Shown: piece by piece, positions 1 through 6,264 of the stretch
Layout of the letters: each line of letters begins with the position of its first letter
Position numbering within the stretch: position 1 is the stretch's first letter
Assembly (NCBI GenBank): GCA_964415085.1
Contig: CAYPYI010000023.1
Coordinates: 1-19,270 of the forward strand
Direction: 5' to 3'
DNA from: CAYPYI01 sp964415085
Lineage (GTDB): Bacteria > Bacillota > Clostridia > Tissierellales > Tissierellaceae
DNA: 19,270 nucleotides
Notes under the pieces: model-generated
The model's database searches: none
What the model was told of the DNA's origin: nothing
The model's input: the letters and a program-made list of their open reading frames with translations, nothing else
Made by a program: the position numbers and the translations under genes

Positions 1-43
1 CAAATCCTTTTTCTGCGTTAAACCATTTTACTGTACCTTTCAT
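1..43 (-). CDS. csp: Cold-shock protein, CspA family (5' end only)
   Basis: The gene runs off the left edge, so only the first 14 codons are visible. They read MKGTVKWFNAEKGF, the near-invariant N-terminus of CspA/CspB-type cold-shock proteins, which are small OB-fold single-stranded nucleic-acid binders acting as RNA chaperones. ATG is at 43-41, with GGAGG about 8 nt upstream. It lies downstream of mgsA but has its own promoter and a leader of about 125 nt. The family is certain from the KGTVKWFN signature; which paralogue it is cannot be told. Confidence 0.93.
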   Translation of the reverse strand, partial: MKGTVKWFNAEKGF

Positions 44-168
44 TCTAAATACCTCCGAAATTTTATTTCTTTAATTCTTTGTAATCCTTAATATATAAAA
101 TTTCTAGTTTTAGCAGAAATTTATTACTACATTAAGCAATCATTGATAAACTACTGAATTAAAGTTGC
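44..168 (-). promoter_or_regulatory. Long 5' leader of the cold-shock gene with a hairpin
   Basis: From the predicted start near 168 to the ATG at 43 there are about 125 nt with no coding potential. The leader holds an 8-bp hairpin (arms 98-105 and 115-122, 9-nt loop) and ends in GGAGG before the start codon. Long structured leaders are usual for cspA-type genes, where they act in temperature-dependent translation. That role is inferred from the family; here only the length and hairpin are seen. Confidence 0.4.
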
Positions 169-174
169 ATACTT

Positions 175-203
175 AATATATCATTAATATTAGAAAAATG
201 CAA
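175..203 (-). promoter_or_regulatory. Sigma-A-type promoter of the cold-shock gene
   Basis: On the minus strand TTGCAT (203-198) is followed after exactly 17 nt by TATATT (180-175), matching a vegetative promoter at both boxes. The predicted start is near 168, just past the mgsA stop codon, so the cold-shock gene can be expressed apart from the ftsH-mgsA operon. No GC-rich terminator lies between mgsA and this promoter, so read-through from mgsA is also possible. Confidence 0.6.
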
Positions 204-207
204 GTAT

Positions 208-678
208 TTATTTTTCTAATTTTATAACCCTTGATTTTACTATACTATCATAGTCAACAATTTCTCTTTCATACTCTTCATTCATATACTTCGACGTTAA
301 AAGGAAATCTGCAGTAGATTTATTATTTGCTACCGGTATATCATACAAGACAGCTATCCTAAGTAATGCCTTCACATCAGGATCATGAGGTTGCGCCTCT
401 AATGGATCCCAAAAGAATATCATTACATCTATCTTACCTTCTGCTATTCGAGACCCTATTTGCTGGTCTCCTCCAAGAGGTCCAGATTTATATCCATGTA
501 CTTTCAAGCCAAGTTTTTCATTTATAATTGAAGCTGTTGTTCCAGTACCATATAATTTATGTTTCTTTAAAATTTCTTTATTATCCTCAACCCAAGTTAA
601 TAAATCTTTTTTCACATTATCATGAGCGATTAAGGCTATATGTTTTTCTGGTTTTAATACTGAGCTTTTATAAATCAT
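208..678 (-). CDS. mgsA: Methylglyoxal synthase
   Basis: Cytosolic enzyme converting dihydroxyacetone phosphate to methylglyoxal and phosphate, a bypass that relieves sugar-phosphate build-up. The 156-residue protein has the family's usual length. Its active-site residues sit at the same numbers as in E. coli MgsA: His19 in IAHDNVKKDL, Asp71 in GPLGGDQQIG, and His98 and Asp101 in QPHDPDV. The ATG at 678 has GAGG 7 nt upstream and lies 4 nt after the thioesterase stop, whose TAG is part of the ribosome binding site, so translation is probably coupled. It is the last gene of the ftsH-EIIA-thioesterase-mgsA unit before the cold-shock gene. Nothing suggests decay. Confidence 0.96.
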   Translation of the reverse strand: MIYKSSVLKPEKHIALIAHDNVKKDLLTWVEDNKEILKKHKLYGTGTTASIINEKLGLKVHGYKSGPLGGDQQIGSRIAEGKIDVMIFFWDPLEAQPHDPDVKALLRIAVLYDIPVANNKSTADFLLTSKYMNEEYEREIVDYDSIVKSRVIKLEK

Positions 679-682
679 TAAT

Positions 683-1429
683 CTACCTCTTTTCCCAAAT
701 AGTTTTACCTATACATTTTAATTCTTCAGAAGTTTTATCTCGTATAATATGATTATACACTATTTCATCATCATTTGCATTCTTTTCTTTTATTAAACTA
801 TTTATTTGATCCTTATAGACTGTTTCTTTTTTATAATTTATAGAAAACATTTTTAAACAATAGTTATTATATATTTTTTCTGGAACTACTTCTATCATCC
901 ATTCAAAGTAATTTGAATTGTTTACATGATTGTTATTATCTATATCACTTCTTCTTACAATAAACTCCTTATAATCATCTGCTGTAAATTCCTCTTCTAG
1001 ATTAGAAAATTCTTCAAAATTAAATTCCTCTATAATACCAAAGTAATCCTCATACTCTTTTGGTATTCTTCTTGGCATTCTCTTGTTTAAGTCAACATAG
1101 ATCCATAAACTTGATATTTTTCCAATAATCTCATCTTTTGCATTTAAAACAATAAACTCCCTATTAGCATAGAATTTGTAAATCTTAGAAGTCCAAGTCA
1201 CAATTTTAAACTCTTCATATAATTTAGGATATTCATCTATCTGAGCCTTATAACTGTTAATCATCCAACCCATCTTTGCATTAGATAGTTTAGAAAAATT
1301 TATATTTACTGATTCACTATGATCAATTGCTATTTCACTCAAATACTTAAGAAGATATACTTCAGATAACTCATTTTTTAAATTAGTCTCAAAATTTCTA
1401 ACTTTATATTTACATGTGTATTTTTTCAT
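683..1429 (-). CDS. Acyl-ACP thioesterase (FatA/FatB-like, bacterial type)
   Basis: Predicted cytosolic enzyme that hydrolyses acyl-acyl carrier protein to free fatty acid. The 248-residue length fits the double-hotdog bacterial thioesterases. The N-terminal hotdog holds the MGWMINSYKAQIDEYPKLYE stretch (about 53-72). The second hotdog begins with DIDNNNHVNNSNYFEW (about 162-177), the Asn-x-His motif (N166, H168) typical of acyl-ACP thioesterases. The ATG at 1429 has AAGGA 7 nt upstream and follows the EIIA gene by 11 nt. Chain-length preference cannot be read from sequence. Its place next to ftsH may reflect membrane-lipid homeostasis, but that is inference. Confidence 0.88.
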   Translation of the reverse strand: MKKYTCKYKVRNFETNLKNELSEVYLLKYLSEIAIDHSESVNINFSKLSNAKMGWMINSYKAQIDEYPKLYEEFKIVTWTSKIYKFYANREFIVLNAKDEIIGKISSLWIYVDLNKRMPRRIPKEYEDYFGIIEEFNFEEFSNLEEEFTADDYKEFIVRRSDIDNNNHVNNSNYFEWMIEVVPEKIYNNYCLKMFSINYKKETVYKDQINSLIKEKNANDDEIVYNHIIRDKTSEELKCIGKTIWEKR

Positions 1430-1440
1430 GTAACCATCCT

Positions 1441-1926
1441 TTATTTTAACTTTAGTTCACATACAGCCTCTTTAGAATTTTTATATCCATAATCAACTTT
1501 TAAAGACTCTATAAGTTCATAATTAGTTATAACAACTGGTGTTACTAGACATAAATCCTCTTTTAAAATTAATTCATTATCAAATTCAATTAAAAGATCA
1601 TTAACCTCAACCTTATCTCCTATTTTTTTATCAGTAAAAAATCCTTCTCCTTTTAACTTAACAGTATCAATACCTATATGTATTAATACTTCTAAACCTT
1701 CATTTGATCTAATCCCTACACTATGAAGTGTTGGAAGAATAGCTTTTATAACTCCATTAACAGGGGAATATACCCTGTTATCATCTGGAATTATAGCAAA
1801 ACCTTCACCAATTAGTTTATTAGAAAATATATCGTCTGGAACGTCTTTTAAATCAATAATCTCACCTGAAAGTGGGTTGTTTATAATTATATTTTCTTCT
1901 TTTTTTGAAAATAATTCTTTTAACAT
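1441..1926 (-). CDS. Stand-alone PTS glucose-type EIIA (Crr-like)
   Basis: Phosphotransferase EIIA domain, 161 residues, which accepts phosphate from HPr and passes it to an EIIB domain. From the ATG at 1926, the two active-site histidines are His68 (PTLHSVGI) and His83 (VLIHIGIDTVKLKGEGF), 15 residues apart as in E. coli EIIA-Glc; His83 is the expected phosphorylation site. A TTG at 1941 in the same frame abuts the ftsH stop, but the ATG has GGGGTG 7 nt upstream and is preferred. No EIIB or EIIC is visible, so it either serves permeases encoded elsewhere or has a regulatory role. With mgsA in the same operon, a link to sugar-phosphate control is plausible but inferred. Confidence 0.93.
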   Translation of the reverse strand: MLKELFSKKEENIIINNPLSGEIIDLKDVPDDIFSNKLIGEGFAIIPDDNRVYSPVNGVIKAILPTLHSVGIRSNEGLEVLIHIGIDTVKLKGEGFFTDKKIGDKVEVNDLLIEFDNELILKEDLCLVTPVVITNYELIESLKVDYGYKNSKEAVCELKLK

Positions 1927-1941
1927 ATTATTACACCCCAA

Positions 1942-3780
1942 TTATTCTTCATCTTTTTTTAATATGTTCATAAATTGTTCACCTGTTATTGTTTCCATTT
2001 CTAAAAGATAGTTAGAAATTTCTGTAAGTTTATCTCTATTTCCTTCTAGAATCTTATAAGCTTTATCTTCTGCTTCTTTTATTATCTCTCTAACTTCCTG
2101 ATCAACATCATATGAAGTTTGTTCTGAACATGCAAGGGATGCATCTCCACCAAGATATTTATTTGATAATGTTTCTAGTCCCATCATACCAAATTTTTCA
2201 GTCATACCAAATCTAGTAACCATTGCTCTAGCAAGTCTTGTTGCCTGTTCAATATCATTAGAAGCACCTGAAGTTATTGAACCAAACACTAATGCTTCTG
2301 CTTGCCTACCTCCAGTTAAAGTTACTATCTTATTAAATAATTCTTCCTTGCTCATCAGTACACTTTCATCTTCAGGTAATTGCATAGTGTATCCTAGTGC
2401 TCCAGATGTTCTTGGAATTATTGTAATCTTGTGAACTGGATCAGAATTATCCTGCATTGCTGCAACTAAAGCATGTCCAATTTCATGATAAGCAATAATT
2501 CTTTTTTCTTTAGGTGAAATCACAGCATTCTTTCTTTCATGACCCGCTATAACAACTTCTACCGATTCTGTTAAATCCTCTTGTAATACTACTTTTCTAT
2601 TTTGTCTTACAGCTCTTAAAGCTGATTCATTTACAATGTTTGCCAGATCTGCACCTGATGCTCCTGCAGTAGCTCTTGCAACTTCATTAAATTCTATTTC
2701 TTCACCTGTTTTAACTTTTTTAGCATGAACCTTTAATATAGCTTCTCTTCCTCTTAAATCTGGTAATTCTACTGGTATCGTCCTATCGAATCTTCCTGGT
2801 CTTAAAAGTGCCTTATCTAAAGACTCTGGCCTATTTGTAGCAGCAAGCATTACAATACCTTCTTTACCATCGAATCCATCCATTTCAGCAAGTAATTGAT
2901 TAAGTGTTTGTTCTCTTTCATCATTACCACCTAATCCGCCATCTCCTCTTTTTTTACCTATTGTATCTATCTCATCAATAAATATTATACAAGGAGCATT
3001 TTCCTCAGCTTGTTTAAATAAATCTCTTACTTTTTTAGCTCCTAAACCAACAAACATTTCAACAAACTCTGAACCTGATATTGAAAAGAATGGTACTTTA
3101 GCTTCACCTGCAACTGCTTTGGCAAGTAATGTTTTACCTGTTCCTGGTGGTCCTACTAATAAGACACCTTTTGGCATAGTAGCACCAATGTCTGCATATT
3201 TTTTTGGATTGTGTAGAAAATCTACAATTTCAGATAAACCATCTTTTGCTTCATCCTGACCTGCAACATCTTGGAACGTTGTTCTGTTCTCACCATCTTC
3301 ATACATCTTAGCTCCACTTTTACCAAGAGACATTATATCGCTGCCACCTGACATTTGTTTTGACATAGATCTAAAAATTAATTGTAGCAATGTAAATACT
3401 ATCAAACTTGGTATCAGCCACGATACTAAAAAGTTTACTAAAACTGAATTCTCTTTAGGTACTAACCTATAAAATTTAACATTAGCTTCTTTTAATCTAT
3501 TTGTAATATCTATATCTGGCATTATACCTGTTTTGTATAAATCGCCCTCTTCTTTTCCATCAGTAGGTTTCGCCTCAATAATTATTTCTTTATCTGTAAG
3601 CTCTACTGTCTGAATATTTCCACCATCTAGCATAGTTAAAAATTCTGCGTATGAAATTTCTTTTATTTTAGTTTCCTGTAATTTAGGAAAGAAAAATGCA
3701 TTCAAAATTAAAACTACTATAATCCCCATAATATAATAATATAATAAGGGTTTTTTTGGTCCTCTTTTTTTGTTATCCAT
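1942..3780 (-). CDS. ftsH: ATP-dependent zinc metalloprotease FtsH
   Basis: Membrane-anchored AAA+ protease that extracts and degrades membrane and soluble proteins. The 612 residues show the standard order: transmembrane helix (about 13-31), extracytoplasmic domain, second helix (about 114-137), then the AAA module with Walker A GPPGTGKT (210-217), Walker B IIFIDE (265-270) and the second region of homology LLRPGRFDR. The M41 peptidase follows, with HEIGH (432-436) and SNDIEQAT carrying the third zinc ligand, Asp509. The motif has Ile where most FtsH proteins have Ala, but HExxH is intact. ATG at 3780 with AGGAGG. It is shorter at the C-terminus than B. subtilis FtsH. It heads its operon and is divergent from the selenoprotein gene, and it may be one of several FtsH paralogues. 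Confidence 0.96.
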   Translation of the reverse strand: MDNKKRGPKKPLLYYYIMGIIVVLILNAFFFPKLQETKIKEISYAEFLTMLDGGNIQTVELTDKEIIIEAKPTDGKEEGDLYKTGIMPDIDITNRLKEANVKFYRLVPKENSVLVNFLVSWLIPSLIVFTLLQLIFRSMSKQMSGGSDIMSLGKSGAKMYEDGENRTTFQDVAGQDEAKDGLSEIVDFLHNPKKYADIGATMPKGVLLVGPPGTGKTLLAKAVAGEAKVPFFSISGSEFVEMFVGLGAKKVRDLFKQAEENAPCIIFIDEIDTIGKKRGDGGLGGNDEREQTLNQLLAEMDGFDGKEGIVMLAATNRPESLDKALLRPGRFDRTIPVELPDLRGREAILKVHAKKVKTGEEIEFNEVARATAGASGADLANIVNESALRAVRQNRKVVLQEDLTESVEVVIAGHERKNAVISPKEKRIIAYHEIGHALVAAMQDNSDPVHKITIIPRTSGALGYTMQLPEDESVLMSKEELFNKIVTLTGGRQAEALVFGSITSGASNDIEQATRLARAMVTRFGMTEKFGMMGLETLSNKYLGGDASLACSEQTSYDVDQEVREIIKEAEDKAYKILEGNRDKLTEISNYLLEMETITGEQFMNILKKDEE

Positions 3781-3833
3781 ATAATCCTCCTATCGTTTTT
3801 GCTTCTTTAATGATTTTAATTAAATTTTCTCTT

Positions 3834-3867
3834 ATTATAGTTTATGTTAATACTATTATTATGTCAA
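3834..3867 (-). promoter_or_regulatory. Probable ftsH promoter (spacing not settled)
   Basis: The minus strand has a perfect TTGACA (3867-3862) and a perfect TATAAT (3839-3834), but they are 22 nt apart, too far for one promoter. Either TATAAT works with a poor -35, or TTGACA works with the weaker TAAACT (3844-3839) at 17 nt. One of these must drive ftsH, since no other good candidate lies in the 129-nt divergent gap. Confidence 0.4.
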
Positions 3868-3891
3868 TATTCCTTATACTTATGTTATAAT
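3862..3891 (+). promoter_or_regulatory. Probable promoter of the selenoprotein gene
   Basis: TATAAT at 3886-3891 is preceded by TG at 3883-3884, an extended -10, with a weak -35 (TGTCAA, 3862-3867) 18 nt upstream. A start 6-8 nt after the -10 would fall at about 3897-3899, inside the ribosome binding site AAGGAGGT (3897-3904). The message would then have almost no leader, or a further upstream start (for example from TACTAT, 3851-3856) is used. Confidence 0.4.
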
Positions 3892-3909
3892 AAGTTAAGG
3901 AGGTAGCTT

Positions 3910-4215
3910 ATGAAAGAGAAAATTTTAAGTATCTTATCAATGTTTAGTGCTTTTTTTGCTGCTATGTGTTGAACTAGTGGCCTATTATTAGCTGCCCTAG
4001 GTCTAGGGTCAGTAGGATCAGCATTTTTTGCAAATATGACAAAGTATAAACCATTGTTTGTTATCATAACAGGTTTATTAATATATAACTCATATAGCTT
4101 GATGGAAAAAAAGAATGCATCAAAATCATCAAAAATAATATTCTGGATTTCTTCTATATCTGCTATATTAATTATATATTTACCCAATATACTTTCTTTA
4201 TTAAATAAAATATAA
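3910..4215 (+). CDS. MerT-like membrane selenoprotein (Cys20-Sec21; TGA codon 21 read as selenocysteine)
   Basis: The gene has AAGGAGGT at 3897-3904 and ATG at 3910. It runs 101 codons in one frame to TAA at 4213, with a single TGA (3970-3972). Read through, the protein has three hydrophobic segments (about 5-33, 47-64, 76-98). It matches mercuric transporter MerT along its length: AAMC-U-TSGLLLAALGLG for the first-helix Cys-Cys region, YKPLFV for YRPIF, and KIIFW...LPNIL for the last helix. In MerT the vicinal cysteines of helix 1 take up Hg(II); here Cys20-Sec21 replaces them. Cys20 is the only cysteine, and the helix 2-3 loop lacks MerT's second Cys pair. A SECIS-like hairpin lies 3' of the TGA. 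Role inferred: handling of a soft metal or a redox task. A broken MerT gene is the main alternative, but the frame, ribosome binding site and hairpin argue against it. Confidence 0.82.
3991..4013 (+). promoter_or_regulatory. Bacterial SECIS-like stem-loop for Sec insertion at codon 21
   Basis: The hairpin is CCCTA-GGTC-TAGGG (3995-4008), a perfect 5-bp stem with a GGTC apical loop. CTG/CAG (3992-3994 with 4010-4012) and a terminal G-T pair extend it past one bulged T (4009). The loop starts 27 nt after the TGA. Bacterial SECIS elements lie in the coding sequence just 3' of the UGA, bear a G at the first loop positions, and present the loop to SelB. E. coli fdhF has the same GGUC tetraloop. 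Confidence 0.75.
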
Positions 4216-4229
4216 TGCTAAAAGAAATA

Positions 4230-4255
4230 AGCAGCATAGTTAAATCTATGCTGCT
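4230..4255. terminator. Bidirectional hairpin terminator between convergent genes
   Basis: A perfect 10-bp stem (AGCAGCATAG, 4230-4239, with CTATGCTGCT, 4246-4255) surrounds a 6-nt loop. It lies 14 nt after the stop of the plus-strand selenoprotein gene and 6 nt after the stop of the minus-strand FMN reductase. T-rich DNA follows on both strands (AAAATTTTATTT on plus, TATTTCTTTT on minus), so it can end both transcripts. Confidence 0.8.
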
Positions 4256-4261
4256 AAAATT

Positions 4262-4795
4262 TTATTTAATCCAATCAATAAACTTCTGAACTCCTGAGTC
4301 GATATCTTTTTTTATCTTCTCATCTATAATTTCTCCATTATCGTTTACTTTCTTAGTAATATTTGAAAGCGTGATATTACTATTTGGAATTCTTTCCATT
4401 TGATAAGCACCAGTATCAAGAAGTTGATTTAATACAACTTGCGCTCTACTTGTTCCATACATTCCTATTGAAGCCCCAATGGAAATATATTTCTTTTTCA
4501 TCATACAATAGTCTTTTCTTGAAAACCAATCTAGTGCATTTTTTAAAACACCTGGAATCTGGCTATTATATTCAGGAGTTATAATCATAATTCCATCAGA
4601 TTCTTTAATTATCTTCCTAGCATTATCTACTGATTCTATTTCTTCATTTTCAATATCCTCATTAAAAAAAGGTATAGAGCTAATATCTATAAAATCAAAT
4701 TCTGCTTGGTCTTTATATTTTTCTTTAATATAATTTCCAACCATCTTATTATATGAATCTTTTCTTATACTACCAACAATAACTGCTATTTTCAT
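4262..4795 (-). CDS. NADPH-dependent FMN reductase-family flavoprotein
   Basis: Flavodoxin-fold oxidoreductase of 177 residues, probably cytosolic and FMN-bound, reducing flavin, quinones or azo/nitro compounds with NAD(P)H. The phosphate-binding loop is GSIRKDSYN (8-16). The flavin-contact motif ITPEYNSQIPGVLKNALDW (72-90) is the hallmark of the family (PEYN-x-x-x-PG-x-LKNA-x-DW). The ATG at 4795 has GGAGG about 7 nt upstream. It follows the broken phospholipase D-like gene by 45 nt and is last before the shared terminator. The natural substrate cannot be read from sequence. Confidence 0.93.
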   Translation of the reverse strand: MKIAVIVGSIRKDSYNKMVGNYIKEKYKDQAEFDFIDISSIPFFNEDIENEEIESVDNARKIIKESDGIMIITPEYNSQIPGVLKNALDWFSRKDYCMMKKKYISIGASIGMYGTSRAQVVLNQLLDTGAYQMERIPNSNITLSNITKKVNDNGEIIDEKIKKDIDSGVQKFIDWIK

Positions 4796-4840
4796 CTATA
4801 TTCCTCCAATTGTATATTTACATACTATATACCCATATAT

Positions 4841-6253
4841 CTATAGCATATAATCAAATAGATAGAAAAATTTAGATAATATTTTTATTATTAGCAATTT
4901 AAGTTTAGATGGTTTTCTTTCTGTGACTCTATTTTCCTGTATATAATCTAGTTTATCGTCAACTTGTAAGCTATTATTTTTATATTTGTCTAAAACAATT
5001 TTAAGCTCTTTAGCAAAATCCTCATCTTCAATTATAACATATGATTCTGTGCTTAAATAACTACTTCTACTATCTAAATTAAAAGATCCGACTATAGATT
5101 TTTTTTCATCAAATATATAAGTTTTACCATGTATAGAATCTGAACCTTGATATTCATATAGTTTATTTACAGATTTAGCAATTTCTTTTCTATAGTTATA
5201 GTATCCAGATATAGCCGGGAAATTTGGACTCGTTCCATAAGAATTAGTTAATATTTCTATATTTTCAAAGTTTATATCATATTTATCTATTTCTTTTCTC
5301 ATGTTTTTAGTTGGAATTATATATGGACTTTGTACTATTATTTCTTCCTCAGCATCACTTGCCAGTGATAATAATCTTCTTAAAGCCCATGGCTCTTTAT
5401 TTAATCTTTGTATTGGATTATGAACAAACTCAATACTTTTAACTGGAAATGTTTCCTCATTCCAATCACAAACAAGCTCCTGTATATAATCAGTTTTTAA
5501 TCTATTAAATTGTTCATCTATTTTCTCTCTATACTTTATTCCTTTTTCTTTAGATTTATAACTCATAACCCAAGGCTGTTTTGAATATTTATGATTCCAA
5601 ATATGCATATAGTACTTATTCATATCTGTAATTATACTATTTGCATCCTTTTTTTCATTGTATATCAAAACATCTCTATCTCTTACCAATTTAAGTTTTT
5701 CAGATTCTTCCAAAAAATATTTATTACCAATATTTCTTCACCCAATAAGAGCAAACTGATCATCAACTATTATAGTTTTATCATGCAGCCTATTGTTCCA
5801 TGTCCATGGTTTTGCAAAATTTAATGGTTCATAAAATTTCAAATGAATATTAGGATGATTTTTTATCATATGAATGGAATTTCTATAGCTATATTTCAAA
5901 TTATTAAAAATTCCATCTAGTAGAATATTCACCTCAACCCCTCTATCTGCTGCATCCATAAGACTTTTGAACAATATATTCATGGATTCATCATTTATAA
6001 TGGTGTAATAAGATATATTAATATATTCTTTTGAATTATTAATTAAGTTAAGTCTAACTCTGCCCGAATAGTTGCTCTCATCAACTATTCTAACCCTATC
6101 ATTTGTATCATAGGTTTTATTATTAAAGTTAGCCTTATCTTCTTTCCTTGGAATTATCCTTGTAAATATTAAAACACCTGTAACTAATGCATACATAATA
6201 TATACAATAATAATCCTTTTTAATATTGTTCCCAAAGTCTCAATGGTAATCAC
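4841..6253 (-). pseudogene. Phospholipase D-like / cardiolipin synthase-like protein, interrupted by one in-frame TGA
   Basis: A 470-codon PLD-superfamily gene split by TGA at 5740-5738 (codon 172), with no frame change on either side. The first part has a membrane helix (about 10-31) and HKD motif 1, HDKTIIVDD (His157, Lys159, Asp164). The TGA falls right after ALIG, where homologues read GG-x-N-IG, so it most simply is GGA (Gly) mutated to TGA, and RNIGNKYF continues after it. The second part has HKD motif 2, HGKTYIFDEKKSIVGSFN (full-length His375, Lys377, Asp382). Intact proteins of this type transfer phosphatidyl groups at the membrane. A GTG at 6253 has no spacing from a ribosome binding site; AGAAGG instead suits an ATT three codons on (6244). 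Other readings are suppression, sequencing error or, less likely, selenocysteine. Confidence 0.85.
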
Positions 6254-6264
6254 CTTCTTATTTA

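Noticed and set aside
3885..4187. A 100-codon open frame on the minus strand opposite the selenoprotein gene.
   Set aside because: No ribosome binding site or recognisable family, and it is explained as the antisense of a MerT-like gene that has a consensus ribosome binding site on the plus strand.
5714..5740. TGA in the phospholipase D-like gene as a second selenocysteine codon.
   Set aside because: The replaced residue is Gly/Ser in the family, not Cys; the nearest hairpin is a weak A/T stem whose loop lies only about 9 nt from the TGA.
3970..5740. A variant genetic code with TGA as tryptophan.
   Set aside because: Trp is encoded by TGG throughout, TGA serves as a stop in several genes (barnase, prepilin peptidase, the 70-residue protein), and TGA at 3970 falls at a Cys position in the family.
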